The notes beneath the pieces were generated by a model, which was given only the letters and a program-made list of their open reading frames with translations, searched no databases and was not told the DNA's origin. Shown here piece after piece: positions 14,672-21,356 of a DNA stretch of 40,544 nucleotides. The stretch comes from WJMD01 sp964596015 (lineage in GTDB: Bacteria; Joyebacterota; Joyebacteria; Joyebacterales; Joyebacteraceae), in contig CAZQSB010000023.1 in assembly GCA_964596015.1 (NCBI GenBank), positions 1 to 40,544 of the forward strand. The letters run 5' to 3'. The position numbers and the translations under genes are program-made. How positions within the stretch are numbered: the stretch's first letter is position 1; each line of letters starts with the position of its first letter.

Positions 14672-16161
14672 AGCGTGACATGCGGAAGACATGGTTCGTG
14701 TCCGCGGTTCTCCTTCTCCTCTGCGCTTCCGGTGCGTGGAGCGTCGACGCGGACGAGGGGAGCGCCGCCTGTCCGGAGCCGGCGAGCGCGCCCCCGCTCG
14801 GCCGGATCGACATCGTCATAGACTCGGCGCTCGCCCGAGGCGAGCTCGCGGGCGCCCGGGTCGGTGTCCTCGTCGAAGCCCTGGAGACGGGGGAGGTCCT
14901 CTACGAGAGGAACGCGGACAAGCCGTTCATCCCCGCGTCGAACATGAAGGTGGTGACCGCCGCGGCCGCTCTCGAGCTTCTCGGACCGGATTATGTCTAC
15001 AAGACCATCGTCGCCACAAAGGCCGGCATCGAGGACGGACGGCTCGACGGCGACCTCTACATTCGGGGGAGCGGCGACCCTTCGCTCGTCTTCGAGGAAA
15101 TGGAGCGCCTGGCGGAGGCCCTGCGGTTCAGGGGACTTGAACTCATCGATGGCGACGTCGTTCTCGACGATGGGCTCTTCGCCGTCGCGGGACCGGTCGA
15201 TCCGGACGCGCACGAGGGAGACAGGGCCTACCACGCCCGCGTCGGAGCGCTCTCATACAACTTCAACGCCGTGGCCGTGCGCGTCGCTCCCAGCGGCGGG
15301 CGCGGCGACCGAGCGCTCGTCTCCCTTTCACCGGAGACAGGTTTCGTCGACATCACGAACCGCGCGGTCACGGCGTCGGCCGGCTCGAGATCGACCATCG
15401 TCGTGCGGCGCCGGAGGGTCGACGGACGGAACATCATCGAGGTCGAGGGTCGCGTTCCGGCCGGTTCGCCCGGCCGCGCGTTCTACAGGAGTCTTGACGA
15501 CCCGACGGGCTGGTTCGGGTCCGGACTTACGGCCGCCCTCGACCGCGCCGGCATCGAGGTCACGGGCCGCGCGCGGCGGGGCGCGACGCCCGGCGATGCC
15601 GTCGAGCTCGTCACGCACGAATCGAAGCCTCTCGCGCTTCTCGCGAGGGACCTCGGGAAGTTCAGCAACAACTTCATCGCCGAACAGGTGCTTCTGACGA
15701 TCGCCGCTGAGGCGGGCGAGGTGCCCGCCACGACGGAGGCCGGCGCGCGGTCCGTGAGCGACTATCTGGGCGGCGTCGTGCCCGACACCATGGTTGCCGA
15801 CCTCCGGGTCGTCGACGGGTCGGGCTTCTCGAGAACGAACAGGCTCACGCCCCGGGCCATCGTGTCGGTCATGAGAAGCGTCCTGACCTCCTTCGAAACC
15901 TCGTACGAGTTCGGCGGGTCACTCAGTGTGAGCGGACGGGACGGCACGCTGTCCGACCGGATGGGGTATCCCGACCTTGAGGGCGCGGTCCGGGCCAAGA
16001 CGGGGCTTCTCGACGGCGTGACGGCGATATCCGGCGTGACGGTGACGAACGCGGGGGAGGAGGTCCTGTTCTCCATCCTCGTGAACGGCTTCGGCTGCGA
16101 GGCGTGGCGCTCGCACGATCTGGAGCATGCCGTTCTCGGGGCGATCCGCGAAGGCCGGTAG
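14668..16161 (+). CDS. dacB: D-alanyl-D-alanine carboxypeptidase/endopeptidase (PBP4, peptidase S13)
   Basis: This 497-residue periplasmic penicillin-binding protein trims stem peptides and cuts 4-3 crosslinks. Residues 1-26 form a signal peptide (WFVSAVLLLLCASGAWS). The three active-site motifs are present: Ser91-Asn-Met-Lys94 (PASNMK), Ser333-Asn-Asn335 (KFSNNF) and Lys444-Thr-Gly (RAKTGLL). The large insert between the first two motifs, with GDLYIRGSGDPSL and LSYNFNAVAV, is diagnostic of family S13. Length agrees with E. coli DacB (477). ATG 14668 overlaps the amidase stop by 4 bases. It is the last gene of the MATE operon; a double hairpin follows. Confidence 0.94.
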   Translation: MKRDMRKTWFVSAVLLLLCASGAWSVDADEGSAACPEPASAPPLGRIDIVIDSALARGELAGARVGVLVEALETGEVLYERNADKPFIPASNMKVVTAAAALELLGPDYVYKTIVATKAGIEDGRLDGDLYIRGSGDPSLVFEEMERLAEALRFRGLELIDGDVVLDDGLFAVAGPVDPDAHEGDRAYHARVGALSYNFNAVAVRVAPSGGRGDRALVSLSPETGFVDITNRAVTASAGSRSTIVVRRRRVDGRNIIEVEGRVPAGSPGRAFYRSLDDPTGWFGSGLTAALDRAGIEVTGRARRGATPGDAVELVTHESKPLALLARDLGKFSNNFIAEQVLLTIAAEAGEVPATTEAGARSVSDYLGGVVPDTMVADLRVVDGSGFSRTNRLTPRAIVSVMRSVLTSFETSYEFGGSLSVSGRDGTLSDRMGYPDLEGAVRAKTGLLDGVTAISGVTVTNAGEEVLFSILVNGFGCEAWRSHDLEHAVLGAIREGR

Positions 16162-16162
16162 A

Positions 16163-16211
16163 GGGCGCGCGGGCGCTCCGCGTGGACGCGCCCGGTCGGT
16201 GTCGACCGACC
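16163..16211 (+). terminator. Double hairpin downstream of dacB
   Basis: Two stems follow the stop codon directly. GGGCGCG (16163-16169) pairs with CGCGCCC (16187-16193), and GGTCGGT (16194-16200) pairs with ACCGACC (16205-16211) around GTCG, then comes CCCTTTCG. The U-tract is weak, so partial or factor-assisted termination is more likely than strong intrinsic termination. Confidence 0.45.
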
Positions 16212-16245
16212 CCTTTCGCGACGGAAGAGACCAGGCAGGTGAGCG

Positions 16246-17376
16246 ATGACGACGGTGACAGGCAGAACTCCCGGGCGTGAGCAGCCCCGACAGATGCTCA
16301 GGAGCCTCGCGCTGTGGGTGAGCGCGAACACTGCCGCAGGGGTCGTCGTCGGCGCGGCCATCGCCTTCTTCTCCCCTTCGCCGGGGTCGACGGGCAGGCT
16401 CATAGGAACGACCGTGCTTCTCGCGAACGCGATCGGATTCGCGACCATCTTCTCCGCGCGCTTCCTTCTCCCGAGGTACAGTAAGCTGCCGAAGTTCGTC
16501 GGCTTTCCCCTCGCGGTCGTCACGCTGCTGGCCGGAGGGGCCTTCGGCACGCTTCTGGTCGTGCTCTTCTACCCGCTCAGCCTGTTCTACCAGGGCCGGC
16601 TCCTTCTCCTGCTCGTCGTGGTCTGCAGCGTGATCGCGGCGATCGTCGGACTCATCATCTACACGTACGAGCGCTTGCGCGACCAGATCGAGGAGAGCTA
16701 CCGCGTCGCTGCCGAGATCCGCGTACGCGCAGAGCGCCTGCGGGAGCTTGCGGCGCGCTCCGAGCTCAAGGCGCTCAAGGCGCAGATCAACCCGCACTTC
16801 CTGTTCAACGCGCTCAACTCCATCTCGGCGCTCATTCCCATCGATCCCGCGGCAGCCGAGCGCACCGTCGAGCGGCTGGCGGGCATCTTCCGCGGATCGC
16901 TCCTGGCGTCCGAGAAGGAGACCATCCCTTTCAGTCAGGAACTCGAACTCGTGAACGCGTATCTCGACATCGAGCGGGCTCGGTTCGGCGACCGACTCTC
17001 CGTCGAGGAGCGCGTGTCCGAGAAGTCTCTGGGCGCCCCGATCCCTCCCCTCATCGTCCAGCCGATCGTGGAGAACGCCGTCCGGCACGGCGTCTCTCCG
17101 CTCATCGAGGGCGGCCGGATCACCGTCACCGCGGACGTTCGGGACGATGCGCTCCATGTCCTTGTCGAGGACGACGGCGCGGGATGGCAGGGTGAGACCG
17201 GGGAGGAGCTCTTCGACAGAGGATACGGTCTTCGGAACGTCCGGGACCGGCTGAGGAACCGCTACGGTGACGGGCCGTGGGTCACCATTGGACGCTCCGC
17301 CGGAGGCGGGACCGTTGTCGAGATCGTGGTACCGCAGTCCGAGCCGGACGACGAGAGAGCGGAGGCACCGAGATGA
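16246..17376 (+). CDS. LytS/YehU-type sensor histidine kinase with four-helix membrane sensor
   Basis: This 376-residue membrane kinase is the sensor partner of the next gene. Residues about 20-145 hold four hydrophobic segments, including PRYSKLPKFV, FYQGRL and YTYERLRDQIE. This block is closely similar to the N-terminus of the phosphatase encoded at 19922-21268. A coiled-coil linker (about 145-175) leads to the His_kinase domain (PF06580) with phospho-acceptor His184 in QINPHFLFNALNSI. An ATPase domain follows, with PIVENAVRHG (N box), DDGAGW and RGYGLRNVRDRL (G boxes). ATG 16246 follows CAGGTGAGCG. The stop overlaps the regulator start by 4 bases. The stimulus is unknown; LytS relatives sense envelope or metabolite signals. 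Confidence 0.92.
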   Translation: MTTVTGRTPGREQPRQMLRSLALWVSANTAAGVVVGAAIAFFSPSPGSTGRLIGTTVLLANAIGFATIFSARFLLPRYSKLPKFVGFPLAVVTLLAGGAFGTLLVVLFYPLSLFYQGRLLLLLVVVCSVIAAIVGLIIYTYERLRDQIEESYRVAAEIRVRAERLRELAARSELKALKAQINPHFLFNALNSISALIPIDPAAAERTVERLAGIFRGSLLASEKETIPFSQELELVNAYLDIERARFGDRLSVEERVSEKSLGAPIPPLIVQPIVENAVRHGVSPLIEGGRITVTADVRDDALHVLVEDDGAGWQGETGEELFDRGYGLRNVRDRLRNRYGDGPWVTIGRSAGGGTVVEIVVPQSEPDDERAEAPR

Positions 17377-18140
17377 CCTCGGAGGAAGGGCGCGAGATCC
17401 GCGCGATGGTCATCGACGATGAGGAGCTGGCGAGGACAAGGGTCCGTCGGTTCCTCGACGAGATGGACGATGTCGACGTGGTCGCCGAGGCGGCGAACGG
17501 GCTCGAGGCGGTCGAGAGGATCCGGGAGGTCCGCCCGGACGTTCTCATACTGGACATCCAGATGCCGGGCATGGACGGCTTCCAGATGCTCCGCGAGCTC
17601 GACGAGATGCCGCTCGTCGTTTTCGCCACCGCATTCAACGAGTACGCGATCAAGGCCTTCGAGATCAACTCGGTCGATTATCTCCTGAAGCCCATCGGTC
17701 GCGAGCGTCTGGCCGAGGCGATCGACCGCGTCCGGGGTCTTCTGGGGGACGAAGGGAAACGGGCCTCAGAGACGGAACGGGTGACGGAGCTGGTTCGCTC
17801 GCAGGGCCCGGGGAGGCTTCCCGTGCAGAGGGGCAAGCGGATCGTGCTCCTCGACGAGGCCGACGTGGTCTGGGTCGGGGTCGAGAACGAACTCGTCTTC
17901 GTGCACACGCGCGATGAGCGCTTCATGATGAACACGACCCTCACCGATCTCGAGACGCGCCTCGATTCCCGGCGGTTCTTCCGCATCCATCGGTCGTCCA
18001 TCGTGAACCTCGATCACGTTCTCGAGATCATCCCGTGGTTCAGCGGGAAGTACAAGCTGGTCGTGGACGACGGCGAGCGCACGGAGCTCGTCCTTTCGAG
18101 GGGACGGGCCAGGGAGCTCCGGGAGATCATGCCGTGGTAG
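17373..18140 (+). CDS. LytTR-family response regulator
   Basis: This 255-residue transcription regulator pairs with the upstream kinase. Residues about 10-125 are a receiver domain, with the acidic pair in VIDDEE, phospho-acceptor Asp61 (LILDIQMPGMDGF), the Thr/Ala switch in FATAF and Lys in YLLKPIG. Residues about 150-250 are a LytTR DNA-binding domain with VLLDEADVVWVGVEN, FFRIHRSSIVNLDHV and a C-terminal ELREIMPW. LytTR proteins bind pairs of short direct repeats upstream of targets; I did not find an obvious pair in this window. ATG 17373 overlaps the kinase stop. Confidence 0.93.
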   Translation: MTSEEGREIRAMVIDDEELARTRVRRFLDEMDDVDVVAEAANGLEAVERIREVRPDVLILDIQMPGMDGFQMLRELDEMPLVVFATAFNEYAIKAFEINSVDYLLKPIGRERLAEAIDRVRGLLGDEGKRASETERVTELVRSQGPGRLPVQRGKRIVLLDEADVVWVGVENELVFVHTRDERFMMNTTLTDLETRLDSRRFFRIHRSSIVNLDHVLEIIPWFSGKYKLVVDDGERTELVLSRGRARELREIMPW

Positions 18141-18319
18141 GGTCGACTCCGTCCTCGTCGCGCCCGGCGAACCTGCTTGCGCTCCGCAACGCCAGAGGGA
18201 AGCCGGAGCCGCGTTCCGGCGGAGCGGCGCCGCTGCGATTCATCCCCCTCGGAGTGCGTTTCACCCTCCGGAAACCACCGTTCACGGGCCATTTCTCGCC
18301 GTCACAGCCCTCCCGGCCC

Positions 18320-18325
18320 TAGAAT
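18320..18325 (+). promoter_or_regulatory. Possible -10 element (TAGAAT) upstream of the bactofilin-like gene
   Basis: TAGAAT matches the -10 consensus in 5 of 6 positions and lies 35 bases before the start at 18361. No good -35 box is found at 16-18 bases (best 3 of 6), so the call is weak. The remainder of the 220-base gap 18141-18360 shows nothing I can name. Confidence 0.3.
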
Positions 18326-18360
18326 GGCATCGTGAAACGATAACCGGGAGGTGATTCACC

Positions 18361-19803
18361 ATGTTGACCCAGAACGGAAGAGTGAGAAGGTCGTTCGCGG
18401 CAGCCGCGGCGTCCGACCGCAGCAGGATCCTCCTGCCCGTGGTCGTGGCCATTGTGTCAGTCGCGCTGCTGCTGTCGATGCAGATTCCGGCCGAGGCGGC
18501 CATCGTCCCGCTGCCGTCCGCCGCCGACCGGGGCGTCCACTCGCCCCTGACCGGCGTTGTGTCGATAGCGGCCCGTGGCGCGGTCGGAGAGGCCGTGGCG
18601 GGCGCCATCGGCGACGCCGCCGGAGCGGGCGCCGGCAAGCTTCAGTTCCTGCAGCAGAACGAGTACATCGTCCCGTTCGGAGAGACGGAGGTGAAGGACC
18701 TCTATCTCTTCGCGCAGAGTCTGTCGGTCGACGGGACCCTCGACGGCGACCTCATCTGTTGGGTGCAGAACGCCAACATCACAGGGACCGTCACCGAGGA
18801 CGCCAACGTCTTCGCGCAGGTTCTGACCATCGACGGCGTCATCGAGGACGATATCAGGGTCTTCGCCCAGAACCTCTACATCAACGGGACTGTTCGGGGC
18901 CAGGCCCTCGTGATGGCGGCGAACGTCTTCGTCGGTCCCGGCGCCGTCATCGAGGGCGACGCACTCATCGCGTGCGGCACCGCCTCGATGGACGGGACCA
19001 TCGGGGGCGACGCCAGACTGGTGGGCGGCACCGTCTCGATGAACGGCACGATCGACGGGAACGCCGAGATCATGACCGACGGCGGGATCACGCTGGGTGA
19101 GCAGGCGTCGATCGGGGGCGACCTCCACTACTCGAGCCCCGTCGAGATCGAGTTCCAGCGCGGCATCGTCAGCGGGACGATCAGGTTCGACAGATCTGAG
19201 AAGGAGGAGGTTACCGCCGAGTTCGACTACGATCTTCCCGGCGCCGCGAAGGTCGTCATCCACATCCTGTCGTTCATCGCGGCGGTCATCGTCGGCTCCA
19301 TTCTGGTCGCCTTCACGAAGAACCACGCCAGGAGGACCGCCGCCACCATTCGGACGCGTCCGATGCAGAGCCTCGGGATCGGGTTCGTCGCGTTCATCCT
19401 GACTCCGATCATCGCGCTCATCGCCCTCATCCTCATCGTGACGATCCCGCTCTCGTGGATCCTGACGCTCGGGTTCCTGATCGGGATCTACATCGCGAAG
19501 TTCTACGTCGCGATCTGGCTGGGCGACCTGATGCTCAAGCGAAGCGACAGACCGGATACGTCGCCGATCCCCTCAATGATCCTCGGTCTGCTCGCGCTCT
19601 ACTTGATCACCGCGATCCCTGTCGCCGGGACGCTCGCAATGTTCGTGATCATCTTCTTCGGCATCGGCGCGCTGCTGCAACGCAGGGGTACGAGGCTCGA
19701 GACAGCGTTCCAGGAACAATCGGGCGAGACGAGCGAGGGACTGCCGACGGACTTCCCGGCGAGGCCCGAGCCGCCGACCCCGCTGGAGCGACCGGCTCCC
19801 TGA
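18361..19803 (+). CDS. Bactofilin-like beta-helix protein with C-terminal membrane domain
   Basis: This 480-residue protein starts at ATG 18361 behind GGGAGGTG. A hydrophobic N-terminus (ILLPVVVAIVSVALLLSM, then AEAA) is a signal peptide or anchor. Residues about 105-270 are a run of short repeats of the form V-x-G-x-I/V-x-G-D-x-x, for example LSVDGTLDGDL, LTIDGVIEDDI, LYINGTVRGQ and MNGTIDGNAEI. These are typical of bactofilin-type polymer-forming beta-helices (PF04519). Residues about 295-440 contain four hydrophobic segments. The Pro-rich tail ends PEPPTPLERPAP. Classical bactofilins are cytoplasmic and lack this membrane part; this architecture is known from predicted exported relatives. 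It sits between a two-component system and a phosphatase, so a link to envelope stress signalling is plausible but unproven. Confidence 0.82.
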   Translation: MLTQNGRVRRSFAAAAASDRSRILLPVVVAIVSVALLLSMQIPAEAAIVPLPSAADRGVHSPLTGVVSIAARGAVGEAVAGAIGDAAGAGAGKLQFLQQNEYIVPFGETEVKDLYLFAQSLSVDGTLDGDLICWVQNANITGTVTEDANVFAQVLTIDGVIEDDIRVFAQNLYINGTVRGQALVMAANVFVGPGAVIEGDALIACGTASMDGTIGGDARLVGGTVSMNGTIDGNAEIMTDGGITLGEQASIGGDLHYSSPVEIEFQRGIVSGTIRFDRSEKEEVTAEFDYDLPGAAKVVIHILSFIAAVIVGSILVAFTKNHARRTAATIRTRPMQSLGIGFVAFILTPIIALIALILIVTIPLSWILTLGFLIGIYIAKFYVAIWLGDLMLKRSDRPDTSPIPSMILGLLALYLITAIPVAGTLAMFVIIFFGIGALLQRRGTRLETAFQEQSGETSEGLPTDFPARPEPPTPLERPAP

Positions 19804-19856
19804 CCGCTGGGCCCGAGCCGCCGACCCCGCCGGAGCGACCGGCTCCCTGACCGCGG
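19763..19856. repeat. 47-bp imperfect tandem duplication across the bactofilin-like stop codon
   Basis: Copy 1 is 19763-19809 and copy 2 is 19810-19856, both beginning GGCCCGAGCCGCCGACC. They differ at only a few bases. Copy 1 encodes the last residues (PEPPTPLERPAP) and the stop codon; copy 2 lies downstream. Because 47 is not a multiple of 3, a shift past the stop would put copy 2 in another frame. Confidence 0.88.
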
Positions 19857-19921
19857 GGCCCCTGAGGCAGGCGCGTCACGTGAGGAAGCAGTAGAACGAC
19901 TGAAGCAGAGGACCGGAGACG

Positions 19922-21268
19922 ATGGCTGAGAGCGGAAGAACCATGACCAGAATGGGAAAGCCGAGGCGGCTCGAGGCCCGCACGGTGTTCCTCTGGGCGC
20001 TCTTCAACAGCCTGGCGGGGCTCGCCATCGGAGGCGCGATCAAGCTGTTCGCCGAGGGCTCGTCGTCCGCTCACTCTCTCATCCCGATGAGCGTCGTGTT
20101 CGCGAACGTGGTGGGCTTCGCGGCCGTGCTGACCGTCCGGTACGTCTTCCCCAGGTACTCAGGTCTTCCCGGCTTCGTCCGCCTGCCGATGGGCTTGCTG
20201 ACCCTCGTGGCGGCGGGCGTCTTCGGGAGCGGCCTGGCCATTCTGGTCAATCCCCTCGTGGTCTTCTACCAGATGCGGCTGGCGCTCATGGCGGTCACAG
20301 TGAACGGGGTCCTGGCGCTCGCCGTCGGCTTCGTCGTCTACACGTACGAGCAGATGCGGCGCCAGATCGAGCAGGAGGCGTCGGCGAGGGGCCGGCTCGA
20401 GCATGAGATGAGCGTGGCCCGTGACATCCAGATGGAACTCCTGCCGAAGACGTTCCCGAAGCTCCGGGGACTCGACATGTACGGCTTCTCGGTTCCCGCG
20501 AGACAGGTCGGCGGCGACTGCTACGACGTCATCGACCTCGGGGACGGCAGGCTCGCGTTCACGATCGGTGACGTGTCCGGCAAGGGAACGCCTGCCGCGC
20601 TCCTCATGGCGAACGTCCAGGCCGCCGTGAGGGCGCTCACGGACAGCGGCGTGAGCCCCGGGGCCCTCATCGAGAGGGTCAATCGCATCGTGCACGGCTA
20701 TACGAGAGAGAGCGTCTTCATCACCTTCTTCTACGGAGTGCTCGACAGCCGCACCGGCGAGTGCGTCTACGTCAACGCCGGTCACAATCCGCCCTGCGTC
20801 ATGCGGAGCGACGGCACGCGCGAGCACCTGACCGAAGGGGGCCTCGTCGTCGGAGCCATGCCCGGTTCGAACTACGAGGAAGGTCACTGCGTTCTCGCGC
20901 CGGGCGACGAGGTCGTGCTCTACACGGACGGCATCACCGAGGCGACCAATCCCGACGACGAGATGTTCGGAGAAGAGCGGCTGATGGAGCTTCTGGACCT
21001 GAACCGCTCGCTGTCGGCGCGCGAGATCGAGGAGAGGGTCTACTCGAGCCTCCGCGACTTCACGGCGGGCGCTCCGCAGTCGGACGACGTGACCATGGTG
21101 ATCATCAAGCTCGCGAGCGGTATCGGCACGTCGGAAGCAGACAGCGATTCGGATTCCCCCCGAGAGGCCGAGGGCGGGCTCTCTGCCGCGCGAGGTGCGT
21201 CCTCCTCGGACGCCCTCAGAGGGCCCGCCAAGGCCGCCGAAGGAGCAGGTGATATCCTGCTCTTCTGA
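19922..21268 (+). CDS. SpoIIE/RsbU-type PP2C phosphatase with four-helix membrane sensor
   Basis: This 448-residue membrane-bound serine phosphatase probably dephosphorylates an anti-sigma-factor antagonist or similar switch protein. Residues about 20-145 contain four hydrophobic segments with PRYSGLPGFV, FYQMRL and YTYEQMRRQIE, closely matching the kinase at 16246-17376. A coiled-coil linker with SVARDIQMELLPKTFP follows, typical of RsbU-like enzymes. The catalytic domain (about 175-395) has the metal-binding aspartates in VGGDCYDV, IGDVSGKG, LYTDGITEA and APQSDDVTM. The last ~55 residues are Ser/Ala-rich and probably disordered. ATG 19922 follows GGAG. No partner anti-sigma factor or STAS protein is encoded nearby. 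Confidence 0.92.
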   Translation: MAESGRTMTRMGKPRRLEARTVFLWALFNSLAGLAIGGAIKLFAEGSSSAHSLIPMSVVFANVVGFAAVLTVRYVFPRYSGLPGFVRLPMGLLTLVAAGVFGSGLAILVNPLVVFYQMRLALMAVTVNGVLALAVGFVVYTYEQMRRQIEQEASARGRLEHEMSVARDIQMELLPKTFPKLRGLDMYGFSVPARQVGGDCYDVIDLGDGRLAFTIGDVSGKGTPAALLMANVQAAVRALTDSGVSPGALIERVNRIVHGYTRESVFITFFYGVLDSRTGECVYVNAGHNPPCVMRSDGTREHLTEGGLVVGAMPGSNYEEGHCVLAPGDEVVLYTDGITEATNPDDEMFGEERLMELLDLNRSLSAREIEERVYSSLRDFTAGAPQSDDVTMVIIKLASGIGTSEADSDSDSPREAEGGLSAARGASSSDALRGPAKAAEGAGDILLF

Positions 21269-21290
21269 AAAGCCGTTCTGCTGACGCACG

Positions 21291-21323
21291 AAGGGGCCGC
21301 TTCCTCATGGAAGTCGGCCCCTT
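21291..21323. terminator. Bidirectional terminator between convergent genes
   Basis: AAGGGGCCGCTTCC (21291-21304) pairs with GGAAGTCGGCCCCTT (21309-21323) with one bulged T and a TCAT loop. On the plus strand it is followed by TTCGCTCT. It lies between the phosphatase gene (plus) and the peptidase gene (minus), which converge here. Confidence 0.75.
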
Positions 21324-21356
21324 TCGCTCTGATGGCGGTCGGACGATGCCCGGCCG

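Noticed and set aside
16246..21268. LytTR-type direct-repeat operators before the cluster genes
   Set aside because: I found no pair of similar 9-base direct repeats with the right spacing in the gaps at 16162-16245, 18141-18360 or 19804-19921.
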